From: Chloroflexia bacterium SDU3-3
GTDB taxonomy: Bacteria; Chloroflexota; Chloroflexia; Chloroflexales; Roseiflexaceae
Length of the DNA: 64,000 nucleotides
Direction: 5' to 3'
Assembly: GCA_009268125.1 (NCBI GenBank)
Contig: WBOU01000016.1
Coordinates: 91,045-155,044 of the forward strand
In this document: positions 1 through 8,310 of the stretch, one piece after another
Numbering within the stretch: position 1 is the first letter of the stretch
Layout of the letters: the number at the start of each line of letters is the position of its first letter
Made by a program: the position numbers and the translations under genes
The notes under the pieces: model-generated
Databases searched by the model: none
Told to the model about the DNA's origin: nothing
What the model saw: only the letters and a program-made list of their open reading frames with translations

Positions 1-153
1 GAGTCGGTGGGCGCGGGCCACAGCGGCGATGGCGCGGCGCAGCGCCGCCTCGTGCGGGTTGCGGTAGGTGTCGCCCTGGGTGCGGTAGAAGCCCTCCACA
101 CCATAGCGCTGGTAAGCGTGGCGGACCGACTCATCCTCATAATCTTCTGACAT
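1..153 (-). CDS. SAM-dependent methyltransferase-like protein, N-terminal fragment
   Basis: The 51 visible codons read leftward from an ATG at 153 and run off the window edge. The start is supported by AGGAG about 7 nt upstream. The peptide contains YGVEGFYRTQGDTYRNPHE. A similar YYR-x(5)-YRNPHE stretch opens a family of small SAM-dependent methyltransferases in cyanobacteria and Chloroflexota; this is recalled, not searched. The methyltransferase core (glycine-rich SAM loop) lies outside the window, so the activity cannot be confirmed. It is divergent from the lipid kinase at 381. Confidence 0.45.
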   Translation of the reverse strand, partial: MSEDYEDESVRHAYQRYGVEGFYRTQGDTYRNPHEAALRRAIAAVARAHRL

Positions 154-236
154 AGCTATCTCCTGATCGATGCAGCTGTTCTGACGATCGGCTCTTGGCC
201 ACACAGCCATCCCATGCAAGGCTGCCCCCTTGAATA

Positions 237-278
237 GTATGCTCGCTGGGTTTGGCTTGGCCAAACTAGCGAGCATAC
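237..278. repeat. Nested inverted repeat in a divergent intergenic region
   Basis: An 11-bp arm GTATGCTCGCT (237-247) is perfectly complementary to 268-278. Inside it a second pair, TTTGGC (251-256) and GCCAAA (260-265), forms an inner stem. It lies between two divergent genes, so an operator or an RNA hairpin in the leader of the kinase gene at 381 fits better than a terminator. Confidence 0.6.
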
Positions 279-380
279 GAAAAGGCAATATTCCTTGCTG
301 CCGCAGGCAAAAGCCCGCTATCACGAGGGCGGCAGATCTTGGTATCATAGCACGGCGAAGCCGAGCACAGGGAGGGCGCG

Positions 381-1295
381 ATGCAGCAGTGGACGATCAT
401 CCTGAACCCGTGGGCGGGCAAGGGAGCGGCGGGGGCGCAGCGCGGCGCGCTAGAGGCCGCGCTGGGTGCGGCGGGCGTGCCCTACACCATCCTCACCACG
501 CACGCGCAGGGCGGCGCGACCGAGCTGGCGTGGCAGGCCATCGCGGCGGGGGCGACCCACGTGGTGGCGGCGGGCGGCGACGGCACGCTCAACGAGATCG
601 TGAACGGCATCAAGGGGGCCGAGGCCGAGCACGGGCAGCGCGTGCCGCTGGGCATCATCCCGATCGGCACCGGCAACGACTTTATCAAGTCGCTGGATGG
701 CTTTGATGCGGGCGATATCACCGGCGCGATCCGCCGGATCGTGGAGGGGCGCACCAGGCGGGTGGACCTGGGCCGCGTGGAGGTGGCTGGCTACGAGCCG
801 CGCTACTTTTTGAACGGCCTGGGCGTGGGCCTAGATGCGCAGATCGCCTTCGAGGCGCGCCAGATCACCAACCTCAAGGGCACGGCGGTATACCTGCTGG
901 CGATCATCCGCGCGCTGGCCAAGTACCGCGCCGCGCCCATGCAGGTGCAGCACGACGGGCGCAGCATCCGGCGGCGGCTGATGTTCGCCACCGTCGGCAA
1001 CGGGCGCTGCGAGGGCAGCGGCTTCTACGTCACCCCCGAGGCCCAGATCGACGACGGCCTGCTCGACCTGTGCCTGATCAACACCATGCGGCTGGACGAG
1101 ATCATCCGCTACATCCCCAGGGTGATGGATGGCACCCACACCAAGATCAAGCACGTGACGATGGGCCGCACCGCCGAGGTGCAGATCGCATGCGGACAGG
1201 GCCTGCCGGTGGCGGTGGATGGCGAGGTCATCTCGATCAGCGCGCGCGAGATCCGCGCGGCGGTGCTGCCTGCGGCGCTGGAGATCTTCTTTTAG
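381..1295 (+). CDS. Diacylglycerol/lipid kinase family protein (YegS/BmrU type)
   Basis: A 304-aa protein expected to phosphorylate a lipid (diacylglycerol or a related alcohol) with ATP at the inner face of the membrane. The N-terminal catalytic domain carries the nucleotide-binding GGDGTLNE at about residues 61-68 and GIIPIGTGNDF at about 92-102, the DAGK/sphingosine kinase signature. The C-terminal half has the usual beta-sandwich with FLNGLGVGLDAQ and VDGE. The length is typical. The start has GGAGGG about 6 nt upstream. The exact lipid substrate cannot be told from sequence. It is monocistronic; the region after it holds octamer repeats and no gene until 1720. Confidence 0.88.
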   Translation: MQQWTIILNPWAGKGAAGAQRGALEAALGAAGVPYTILTTHAQGGATELAWQAIAAGATHVVAAGGDGTLNEIVNGIKGAEAEHGQRVPLGIIPIGTGNDFIKSLDGFDAGDITGAIRRIVEGRTRRVDLGRVEVAGYEPRYFLNGLGVGLDAQIAFEARQITNLKGTAVYLLAIIRALAKYRAAPMQVQHDGRSIRRRLMFATVGNGRCEGSGFYVTPEAQIDDGLLDLCLINTMRLDEIIRYIPRVMDGTHTKIKHVTMGRTAEVQIACGQGLPVAVDGEVISISAREIRAAVLPAALEIFF

Positions 1296-1298
1296 TTT

Positions 1299-1362
1299 CC
1301 ACCACGAAGATTCTTCACCACCAAGACTCCAAGGGGATAAGAATCCCACGAAGACGCGGGAC
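1299..1362 (+). repeat. Dispersed octamer repeat, copy 1
   Basis: CACGAAGA, CACCAAGA and CACGAAGA-CGCG units lie here, with the flanking word GATTCTTCACCAC that recurs at 35227. The stretch 1296-1719 holds no gene; after the repeat it is AT-rich and I see nothing else recognisable. Confidence 0.7.
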
Positions 1363-1719
1363 GATAAAACTGATTGATCGTAGCAATCCAAGATTATCAG
1401 CAGGGCAAAATGCCACCGCAACGCAAAACGTAGAGCATACGTATTCTGTATGATGTTTCTTCGCATCTTGGTGATGAATCTAGTTTCTTTCCTGTGCGCC
1501 TTTGCACTTTAGTGGCATTTGATCCACTCTAACCGCTGATATATTGAATCTTCGGTAGCGATCATACTCTTTAAACAAGAGCTCATAGATCAGAAGGAGA
1601 GTTCAAACAAAGCTATCTCACTACACAAAATTGCCATACTATATGGCTATATATAATCTATTCCTAATAATTGCAGCTCCAAACGCACCTTAGCGTACTC
1701 TTTCAATACAAGGAACCAT

Positions 1720-2643
1720 ATGAAACGGCGATTAGCTATCGTTATCTTGGCGGGTGTAGTCGCAGGCCTTTGCAGTGGGCTATATCAAGCAGGCGTATTT
1801 GGCATCAGCTGGGATTTTCCAGGGTGGGGAGCAGGAGATTTCACATGGCCACTGGTGGCAGCGCGAGATATGTTGCATGGAGAAAATCCCTATGCCCGAA
1901 CATACCCCTATGGCATAGTCAGCTACCCTATGACCACTGTAATAGCTGCGATGCCCTTGGTTTTGTTTCCAGACGCATGGGCGGCGGGCATATTTATCGG
2001 CCTATCGACAGCGCTGCTCACCTGGGGGCTCACACGCGATGGGCGATACTGGCCGCTCTGGATGCTAGCCTGCTACCCATTCTGGCAGTGCGTTCAGGTT
2101 GCAAACTGGTCTATCCTCATCACCGCAGTAGCGCTTACACCTGTGCTCTATCCGCTGCTTGTAGTAAAACCTCATATTGCAGTACCAATAGCCATTACCC
2201 AGATAACGTGGCGACGTGCTCTGGTGGCTGGTGCACTCGTCATCGTATCGCTCATCATCATGCCGTCGTGGCCAGCGCAATGGATACATAATGTGCAGGC
2301 ATACGCCGGACGGCCTGCTATTCTCTTACCTGGCGGGATACTACTGCTGCTCGCTGGTCTGGCTTGGCGAGACCTCAGAGGGCGATACCTTTTCCTGTAT
2401 TCGCTTGTGCCACTTCGAGCATTCTATGATTATCTGCTGCTCTTTGTTATACCATCATCGAGGCAGAGCCTCATGCTCCTGGTCATCGCATCATGGATCC
2501 AATACTGGTGCTGGTATCTTTTCCCAAAATGGACAAGTGTCGGCCTGATAGTATTTCTTTTTCTCCCCTGCCTTGGAGAAGTTCTCTACCCCTTAGCCCA
2601 ACGATGGATTAGTCACTACCGAAACCCGCAGCCTACTATATGA
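1720..2643 (+). CDS. Polytopic membrane protein of unknown function, low GC
   Basis: A 307-aa protein with about eight hydrophobic segments. An early loop reads GAGDFTWPLVAARDMLHGENPY, followed by a short YPYGIVSYPM. That arrangement (acidic residue in the first loop, then a conserved NPY/P region) resembles GT87/DUF2029-type membrane glycosyltransferases, which use polyprenyl-linked sugar donors, but I see no decisive motif. AAGGA lies 5 nt before the ATG. Base composition is close to 50% GC, far below its neighbours, and codon use is correspondingly different, which suggests recent acquisition or relaxed selection. It stands alone. Confidence 0.65.
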   Translation: MKRRLAIVILAGVVAGLCSGLYQAGVFGISWDFPGWGAGDFTWPLVAARDMLHGENPYARTYPYGIVSYPMTTVIAAMPLVLFPDAWAAGIFIGLSTALLTWGLTRDGRYWPLWMLACYPFWQCVQVANWSILITAVALTPVLYPLLVVKPHIAVPIAITQITWRRALVAGALVIVSLIIMPSWPAQWIHNVQAYAGRPAILLPGGILLLLAGLAWRDLRGRYLFLYSLVPLRAFYDYLLLFVIPSSRQSLMLLVIASWIQYWCWYLFPKWTSVGLIVFLFLPCLGEVLYPLAQRWISHYRNPQPTI

Positions 2644-2730
2644 AACGAGGATAGAGAGCTGGCCCAACAATTTGAAACCGCCCAGATGTGACATAGCTCA
2701 CTCCTATGCCACATCTGGGCGGCATGGGCG

Positions 2731-4650
2731 CTACTCGCGCACCCAGACGGTCATCGCGCCAGCCTCGCGGTTGTCCCAGGTGTAGTAGGGGATGGCGCGC
2801 AGGGCGCAGGGCACCAGCGTGGGCGGCGCGGCGCGGTAGAGCGCGCCTTCCCAGCCCGCGTCGGCCAGGGCGCTGGCGGTGGTCTCCACCACCACCACAC
2901 CGCCCAGCAGCTCGGCGTCGAAGCGGGCGGTCAGCTCGGCATCGGCGGGCAGCCGGATGCGGCGGATGGGCACCCCGTGGTCGGCCTGCTCCAGGCAGTA
3001 GACCAGCGGGCCGCGCTGGATGGCCACGCTGGCCACGTCGTCGCTCACATCGGGGTGGGCGTAGACGCGCTGCACCGGCATGGGCAGGTCGAGCGTCACC
3101 ACATCGCCGTCGCGCCACTCGCGCTGGATGAGGGCGTAGCCGCGCTCCACGCTCGCGGCCAGATCGACCGGCTGGCCGTTCACGCGCAGGCTCGGGGCGG
3201 CGCACCACGCCGGGATGCGCAGGCGCAGGCCGAAGCTGGCGGGCGTCGCCAGCCCCACCGTCAGGCTCACCACACCATCCCAGGGGTAGCTGGTCGCCTG
3301 TCGCAGCGTCACGTCGCGCCCGGCCACGTGCAGCCGCGCCTCGCCTGCGGCGTAGAGATGCACCGCCACATCATCCTGGCCCTGGGCGTAGACATAGCCG
3401 CCCAGCGAGGAGAAGATACGCGAGAGGTTCGGCGGGCAGCACGGGCAGTGGAACCACTGCTGGCGGTGGTGGCCGCCGTCGCTGGCCAGCGGGTTGTCGT
3501 AGAAGAAGTGCGTGCCCTCCAGCGAGACGCCGCTGAGCACCGCGTTGTACAGCGCCAGCTCCATCACATCGGCGTAGCGCGCGTCCAGCTCGATCTCCAG
3601 CATGCGCTGCGCCCAGAACACCAGGGCGATCGCCGCGCAGGTCTCGGCGTAGGCGCTCTTGTTGGGCAGATCGTAGTCGCTGGTGAAGCCCTCGTTATCC
3701 TTGGAAGAGCCGATGCCACCCATCACGTACATGCGCTTGGTGGTGAGGTGCGTCCACAGACGCTGGCATGCCTCCAGCAGGCTGGCATCGCCATCCTCGG
3801 CAGCCAGATCGGCCATGGCGCTGTAGAGATACATGGCGCGCACGGCGTGGCCCACCACCTCGTGCTGGTCGCGCACAGGGCAGTGCGACTGGCTGTACTC
3901 GTAGTTTTTGAACCAGTAGTCGCTGGGCTTCGAGCCGCGCGCGATCGCCTCCTGGTCGAAGTAGTGGGGCTGCTGGCCGCGCTCATCCACAAAGTAGCGG
4001 GCCATGTCCATGTAGCGCTGCTCGCCGGTGGCGCGGGCCAGCTTCACCAGGGCCAGCTCCACCTCGGGGTGGCCGCAGTAGCCGCGCCGCTTGCCCGGCT
4101 CGCGCCCGAACACCGAGCCGATGTAGTCGGCGTAGCGGCACACGATCTCCAGCAGGCTGCGCTTGCCGGTGGACTGGAAGTGCGCCACCGCCGCCTCGAT
4201 CAGGTGGCCCGCGTCGTATAGCTCGTGCCAGTCGCGCATGTTGGTCCAGCGCTTGTCGGTCTCCACATGGCCAAACCAGCTGTTCAGGTAGCCATCGGGC
4301 AGCTGGCCCTTGCCGATCGCCACGATCACCTCATCCACCAGCGCGTCCAGCTCGGGGTTGGGGTGGGTGGCCAGGCTGAAGCTGGCGGCCTCGATCCACT
4401 TGGCGATGTCCGAGTCCCAGAACAGCAGCGGGAAGTTGGCCTTGATGCCGCCCTCGCGCACATCCTGCGGCCAGTCGCCCACCAGCGCGTCCACGCGCCC
4501 GGTGGTGCGGCACTGCTGGTAGATATGCGGGATGGTGCGCTCGCGGTTGACGCGCTGGCGCTCGGCCCAGAACGTGCCGGTGAGCGTGACCTGGGTGTGC
4601 GAGACGGAGGAGCGGCGGATGCTGTGGGAGGTTGGGGTCGTTGGGGTCAT
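2731..4650 (-). CDS. GH127 beta-L-arabinofuranosidase-like glycoside hydrolase
   Basis: A 639-aa cytoplasmic protein (no signal peptide) of the DUF1680/GH127 family, which removes beta-L-arabinofuranose from oligosaccharides. In the characterised enzyme HypBA1 a zinc-bound cysteine is the nucleophile, with Glu338, Cys340, Cys417 and Cys418 around it. The equivalents are visible: YAETC gives Glu336 and Cys338, and HCPCCPPN gives Cys404 and Cys405. An (alpha/alpha)6 barrel precedes and a beta-sandwich follows. AAAGGA lies upstream of the ATG. It is last in an operon after a sugar ABC importer, so it probably trims the imported oligosaccharide. Related families (GH142, GH146) share the fold, so the substrate is inferred. 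Confidence 0.85.
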   Translation of the reverse strand: MTPTTPTSHSIRRSSVSHTQVTLTGTFWAERQRVNRERTIPHIYQQCRTTGRVDALVGDWPQDVREGGIKANFPLLFWDSDIAKWIEAASFSLATHPNPELDALVDEVIVAIGKGQLPDGYLNSWFGHVETDKRWTNMRDWHELYDAGHLIEAAVAHFQSTGKRSLLEIVCRYADYIGSVFGREPGKRRGYCGHPEVELALVKLARATGEQRYMDMARYFVDERGQQPHYFDQEAIARGSKPSDYWFKNYEYSQSHCPVRDQHEVVGHAVRAMYLYSAMADLAAEDGDASLLEACQRLWTHLTTKRMYVMGGIGSSKDNEGFTSDYDLPNKSAYAETCAAIALVFWAQRMLEIELDARYADVMELALYNAVLSGVSLEGTHFFYDNPLASDGGHHRQQWFHCPCCPPNLSRIFSSLGGYVYAQGQDDVAVHLYAAGEARLHVAGRDVTLRQATSYPWDGVVSLTVGLATPASFGLRLRIPAWCAAPSLRVNGQPVDLAASVERGYALIQREWRDGDVVTLDLPMPVQRVYAHPDVSDDVASVAIQRGPLVYCLEQADHGVPIRRIRLPADAELTARFDAELLGGVVVVETTASALADAGWEGALYRAAPPTLVPCALRAIPYYTWDNREAGAMTVWVRE

Positions 4651-4720
4651 TGGATCTTTCCTTTAGCCTATGCCATAGCGCGCCAGAGACACCGGCGCGG
4701 GGAGATGTCAGATCGTGCCG

Positions 4721-5620
4721 CTAGCCCTTTGTCCCGGTCATCACGATGCCCTGGACAAAGTAGCGCTGCGCAAGGAAGAATAGCACGATGATCGGCGTGA
4801 TCATCACGGTGGATGCCGCCATCAGGTACTGCCACTGGGTCGAGTAGAGGCCCTTGAACATCGCCAGCCCCAGCGCGATCGTGTACTTGTCGTGCGAGGA
4901 GATGTAGATCAGCGGCCCCATAAAATCATTCCACGAGTTGATGAAGGTAAAGATCGCCACCACCGCCAGCGACGCACCAGCCAGCGGCAGCATCACCTGG
5001 GCGTAGATGCGGATCTCGCCCGCGCCATCGATACGCGCCGCCTCCACCAGATCGGATGGGATGGTGCGGAAGAACTGGCGCAGCAGGAAGATGTTAAAAA
5101 TGCCCCCGCCAAACCACGGCGGCACCGTCAGCGGCAGATAGGTATCGATCCAGCCGAGGTACTTGAACATGATGTACTGCGGGATCATCGTCACCGCGTA
5201 GGGCAGCATCAGCGCGCTCAGCAGCAGCACGAAGAAGAAATCGCGCCCTGGGAAGCGCAGCCGCGCGAAGCCGTAGGCCGCCATGGACGAGGTGAGCAGC
5301 ACGCCCGCCATCGTCACCAGCGTGATCAGCAGCGTGTTCAGGCTGAACTGGCCAAACGGCACCTGCGAGAGCGCATCCGGGTAGTTCTGCCAGCGCACCG
5401 GGTTCGGTATCCACTGCGGCGGGTAGAGAAACACCTGCTGCTGGGTCTTCAGCGAGGTGCTCACCAGCCACAGGAAGGGCGCGAGCATCAGCGCCGCGCC
5501 GCCCAGCAGCATAGCCCATACCAGCGCGCGCCCGGCCCGCTGCCGCCTGCGCTGGGCCGCCAGGCTCGGCTGGGCCGCCTCGGTCGCGCCGGGGCGTAGG
5601 TCTTTCACATGAGCTGACAT
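4721..5620 (-). CDS. Carbohydrate ABC transporter permease, MalG type
   Basis: A 299-aa inner-membrane protein with about six membrane helices. It carries the cytoplasmic EAA loop that docks the ATPase: EAARIDGAGEIRIYAQVMLPLA at about residues 191-212. It pairs with the permease encoded just upstream. AGGAGG lies 6 nt before the ATG at 5620, and the upstream gene ends only 20 nt before this start. No ATPase gene is in the operon, so a shared MsmK/MalK-like ATPase encoded elsewhere is expected, as is common for this importer class. Confidence 0.9.
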   Translation of the reverse strand: MSAHVKDLRPGATEAAQPSLAAQRRRQRAGRALVWAMLLGGAALMLAPFLWLVSTSLKTQQQVFLYPPQWIPNPVRWQNYPDALSQVPFGQFSLNTLLITLVTMAGVLLTSSMAAYGFARLRFPGRDFFFVLLLSALMLPYAVTMIPQYIMFKYLGWIDTYLPLTVPPWFGGGIFNIFLLRQFFRTIPSDLVEAARIDGAGEIRIYAQVMLPLAGASLAVVAIFTFINSWNDFMGPLIYISSHDKYTIALGLAMFKGLYSTQWQYLMAASTVMITPIIVLFFLAQRYFVQGIVMTGTKG

Positions 5621-5640
5621 GTGGTTTCCTCCTGCGCCGC

Positions 5641-6567
5641 CTAGCGGCCATCATCCTCGTAGTGCACCTGGCGGCCCAGGAAGCGAAACACAAACACCGA
5701 CAGCACCACCACGATCGCGAACAGCACCCAGGCCAGCGAGGCCGCGTAGCCCATGCGAAAATCGGTGAAGGCGCGGCGGTACAGGTAGAGCGCGTAGAAC
5801 AGCGTGGAGTTCTGCGGCCCGCCGTTGGTGATGATGTAGCCCTGCGTGAAGGTCTGCAGCGCGCCGATCAGGCCCATCAGCAGGTTGAAGAAGATCACCG
5901 GCGACATCAGCGGGATAGTCACATGGATGAAGCGGTGCCAGTAGCCCGCGCCATCCAGCTCGGCGGCCTCGTAGAGCTGCTGTGGCACGCCCTGAAGCCC
6001 GGCGAGGTAGATCAGCATCGAGCCACCCACGCCCCACAGGCTCATGGTGATCAGCGCGGGCATGGCCCAGTGGGTGTCCTGGAGCCACAGGATCTTGGGC
6101 AGGCCCAGCGTGCGCAGGCCCGCGTTCAGCAGCCCAAAGTCGGAGTTGAACACCCAGGCCCACAGCATAGCGTTGGCCACCACCGGCACGATGCTGGGCA
6201 GGTAGAACAGCGTGCGGAAGACCGAGATCCCGCGCACGTTCACATTCATCAGCAGCGCCACCGCGAAGGCGGCGATCTGGAACAGCGGCACCGAGACCAG
6301 CGTGAAGTAGGCCGTCACCTTCAGCGACTGCCAGAACAGCGGGTCGCGGAACATGTCCTGGTAGTTGCGCAGGCCCACGAACTCGGGCGGGCGCAGCAGA
6401 TCCCACTCGGTCAGGCTCAGCCATGCCGAGAACAGCATCGGCCCCACAATCCAGATCAGGAAGCCCAGGATGGCCGGGCCGGTGAACAGGTAGCCAAACA
6501 GCGCCTCGCGGCGGGCATTTGGCGAGCGGAACGTCCGCACCACGCTCCACGATGAGAGATTGAGCAT
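5641..6567 (-). CDS. Carbohydrate ABC transporter permease, MalF type
   Basis: A 308-aa membrane protein with six predicted helices and the EAA loop YEAAELDGAGYWHRFIHVTIPL. I chose the ATG at 6567 (MLNLSSW) because AGGGGG lies just upstream; the open frame continues further but the extra residues look unlike any permease. It forms the importer with the MalG-type partner downstream and the lipoprotein upstream. A strong GC hairpin separates it from the binding-protein gene and may lower its expression relative to that gene. Confidence 0.9.
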   Translation of the reverse strand: MLNLSSWSVVRTFRSPNARREALFGYLFTGPAILGFLIWIVGPMLFSAWLSLTEWDLLRPPEFVGLRNYQDMFRDPLFWQSLKVTAYFTLVSVPLFQIAAFAVALLMNVNVRGISVFRTLFYLPSIVPVVANAMLWAWVFNSDFGLLNAGLRTLGLPKILWLQDTHWAMPALITMSLWGVGGSMLIYLAGLQGVPQQLYEAAELDGAGYWHRFIHVTIPLMSPVIFFNLLMGLIGALQTFTQGYIITNGGPQNSTLFYALYLYRRAFTDFRMGYAASLAWVLFAIVVVLSVFVFRFLGRQVHYEDDGR

Positions 6568-6608
6568 ATCGCCCCCTATGGTTGTATACACCACGCTGTG
6601 TCGAGCCT

Positions 6609-6640
6609 GGGGCCGCGCCCGCCCGTGGTGGCGCGGCCCC
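6609..6640 (-). other. Intercistronic GC-rich hairpin after the binding-protein gene
   Basis: GGGGCCGCGC (6609-6618) pairs perfectly with GCGCGGCCCC (6631-6640) in the gap between the binding-protein stop and the permease start. There is no U-tract. By analogy with malE-malF, such hairpins stabilise the upstream mRNA. The same arrangement exists in the second sugar operon at 17356. Confidence 0.6.
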
Positions 6641-6647
6641 GCAGGCG

Positions 6648-8057
6648 CTAGGCCTTGGCCTTGGCCAGCGCTTCCTCGGCCTGCTTGATCACATCGGCGG
6701 TCAGCGCGTCGGCGGCGCTGGACTGGCCGATCCACACCGGGTCGAGCGCGGCGGTGATGATGGTGTTGGCCTCGCTGTAGCCCGGCGGGTAGGGGTAGAT
6801 CCGCGAGTGCTTGGCCAGGTAGTCGGTGGCGATCTGCTCGTAGCCATCGGGGTGCACCCCCGGCGTGATCCAGCTCTTCAGGCCCTCCTCGCTGAGCAGG
6901 CTGGTGTGGCTGGGCAGCCACAGGCCAACCTTGCACAGCCCGCGCTGGTAGTCATCCGAGGAGAGGAAGGACAGCAGCTTCCAGGCGGCGTCGGGGTTCT
7001 TGGTGCCCTTGGCGATCACGTGCATGTGGGCCTGGGCCTCCGTCACCGCCGTCTTGATCTTGGGCAGCACGCCGCAGCCGAACTTGAAGCCCAGCGTGGC
7101 GATATCCATCACCGACCACGAGCCGTCGGCCAGCATGGCCAGCTTGCCCGAGGCCATCATCTGCACCGCGCTCATGCCCAGCTGGTCGAGCTGGGCGGTC
7201 TGCGGGGCCACGTGGTGCTTGTTCATCAGGTCGGCCAGGGCCTGGTAGGCCTCCACGGTCGCCGGGTCGCTGGCCTTGCACACGCCATCCTTGCTAATGA
7301 AATCGCCGCCGTTCATGTAGGCCACCACATCGCGCGGCAGGTTCCAGGTGGCCCAGCTGACGCCCCACTGCTGGATGTTGTTGGCGTCGAAGCCATCTTC
7401 GCCGGGGTGCTTGCCCGCCGCGTCCAGGGTCAGCTTGCGGGCGTTCTCGACAAACTCCTCCCAGGTCCAGGCTTTCACCGCATCGGTAGAAGGCGGCTGA
7501 ACCCCCGCTTTTTCCAGCATTTCGACATTGTAGTAGAGATGGTGGATGACGTAGCACGAGCCGATGCCGTACCATTTGCCGTTGTAGGTGGCGCGGTCGG
7601 TCTCCTGGGGCTGCAGAAAGTAGTCGGCCTTGCCGATCACAGGGTCGGCCTTCACATAGTCGGTGATGTCCAGCACCTGATCGCGGATCACGTAGTCGAG
7701 CATGTTGCCCGTCCAGAAGATGTCGGGCGGCGTGCCACCGGCCAGCATGGTCTTGAGCTTGGTCTCGTAGTCGGCGTTGGGGGTGTGCAGCCACTCGACC
7801 TTGATGTCGGGGTTGCGCTGCTGGAAGAGCTGGAGCGACTTGTCGACGTTCTCTTTCTCCAGCACGGTGCCCCAGCCCAGCATGCTCACCGTGGTCTGCC
7901 CGCCCTGCGCGGCGGGGCCGGATGTGCCGCCCGCCTGGGTGCCTGGGCTGCCGCCGCACGCGGCCAGCACCGGGCCAAAGGCCGCCGCACCGGCAGCGCC
8001 CGCCGCAAACCGCAGCAGCTGTCGCCGTGACATGGGTCGTCGTTGACGCGATTCCAT
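6648..8057 (-). CDS. Extracellular sugar-binding lipoprotein (ABC transporter family 1)
   Basis: A 469-aa protein. The N-terminus has the Tat motif SRRQLLR followed by a hydrophobic stretch and the lipobox LAAC, so it is exported folded and lipid-anchored. The mature part is a type 1 solute-binding protein (MalE/UgpB-like). I chose the ATG at 8057 because AAGGAG lies about 8 nt upstream and this places the signal peptide near the start; 18 upstream in-frame residues look spurious. It is first in the operon 8057-2731, behind two LacI-type operators. Substrate is inferred to be an arabinose-containing oligosaccharide from the GH127 gene at the operon end. Confidence 0.9.
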   Translation of the reverse strand: MESRQRRPMSRRQLLRFAAGAAGAAAFGPVLAACGGSPGTQAGGTSGPAAQGGQTTVSMLGWGTVLEKENVDKSLQLFQQRNPDIKVEWLHTPNADYETKLKTMLAGGTPPDIFWTGNMLDYVIRDQVLDITDYVKADPVIGKADYFLQPQETDRATYNGKWYGIGSCYVIHHLYYNVEMLEKAGVQPPSTDAVKAWTWEEFVENARKLTLDAAGKHPGEDGFDANNIQQWGVSWATWNLPRDVVAYMNGGDFISKDGVCKASDPATVEAYQALADLMNKHHVAPQTAQLDQLGMSAVQMMASGKLAMLADGSWSVMDIATLGFKFGCGVLPKIKTAVTEAQAHMHVIAKGTKNPDAAWKLLSFLSSDDYQRGLCKVGLWLPSHTSLLSEEGLKSWITPGVHPDGYEQIATDYLAKHSRIYPYPPGYSEANTIITAALDPVWIGQSSAADALTADVIKQAEEALAKAKA

Positions 8058-8166
8058 CGGGGTTTCTCCTTTTGCTGTATTCGCGATCTCAGGGGCCGCC
8101 GTGGCCCACAAGGGAACAAGCCAGCGCTATGGAAACCGTGGCCACCGCCATGTGGCCATATGGAAT

Positions 8167-8182
8167 TTCTAACCGATTAGAA
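8167..8182. promoter_or_regulatory. Probable LacI-family operator O1
   Basis: TTCTAACCGATTAGAA is a near-perfect 16-bp palindrome with a central CG step, typical of LacI-family sites. It lies 110 bp upstream of the binding-protein start. The centre is 39 bp from the next copy, about 3.7 helical turns. Confidence 0.8.
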
Positions 8183-8205
8183 TGCGGCCATAAAAAAGAA
8201 TAGAT

Positions 8206-8221
8206 TTCTAATCGATTAGAA
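8206..8221. promoter_or_regulatory. Probable LacI-family operator O2
   Basis: TTCTAATCGATTAGAA is a perfect 16-bp palindrome, the best copy of the three. Its position upstream of the sugar operon and close to the end of the LacI gene suggests repression of the operon by the protein encoded at 8311-9351. Confidence 0.85.
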
Positions 8222-8310
8222 TATGGCTATAAAAGAAGTCGGGTTCTGGCCACGCCGCATCGCCAAGCCACCCCCAGGCATACGCCGCCGCATGCCGCAC
8301 GCCTATGCTG

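Noticed and set aside
1671..2548. Alternative plus-strand frames inside the low-GC membrane protein gene
   Set aside because: They lack coherent hydrophobic patterns and Shine-Dalgarno; the 1720-2643 frame has both.
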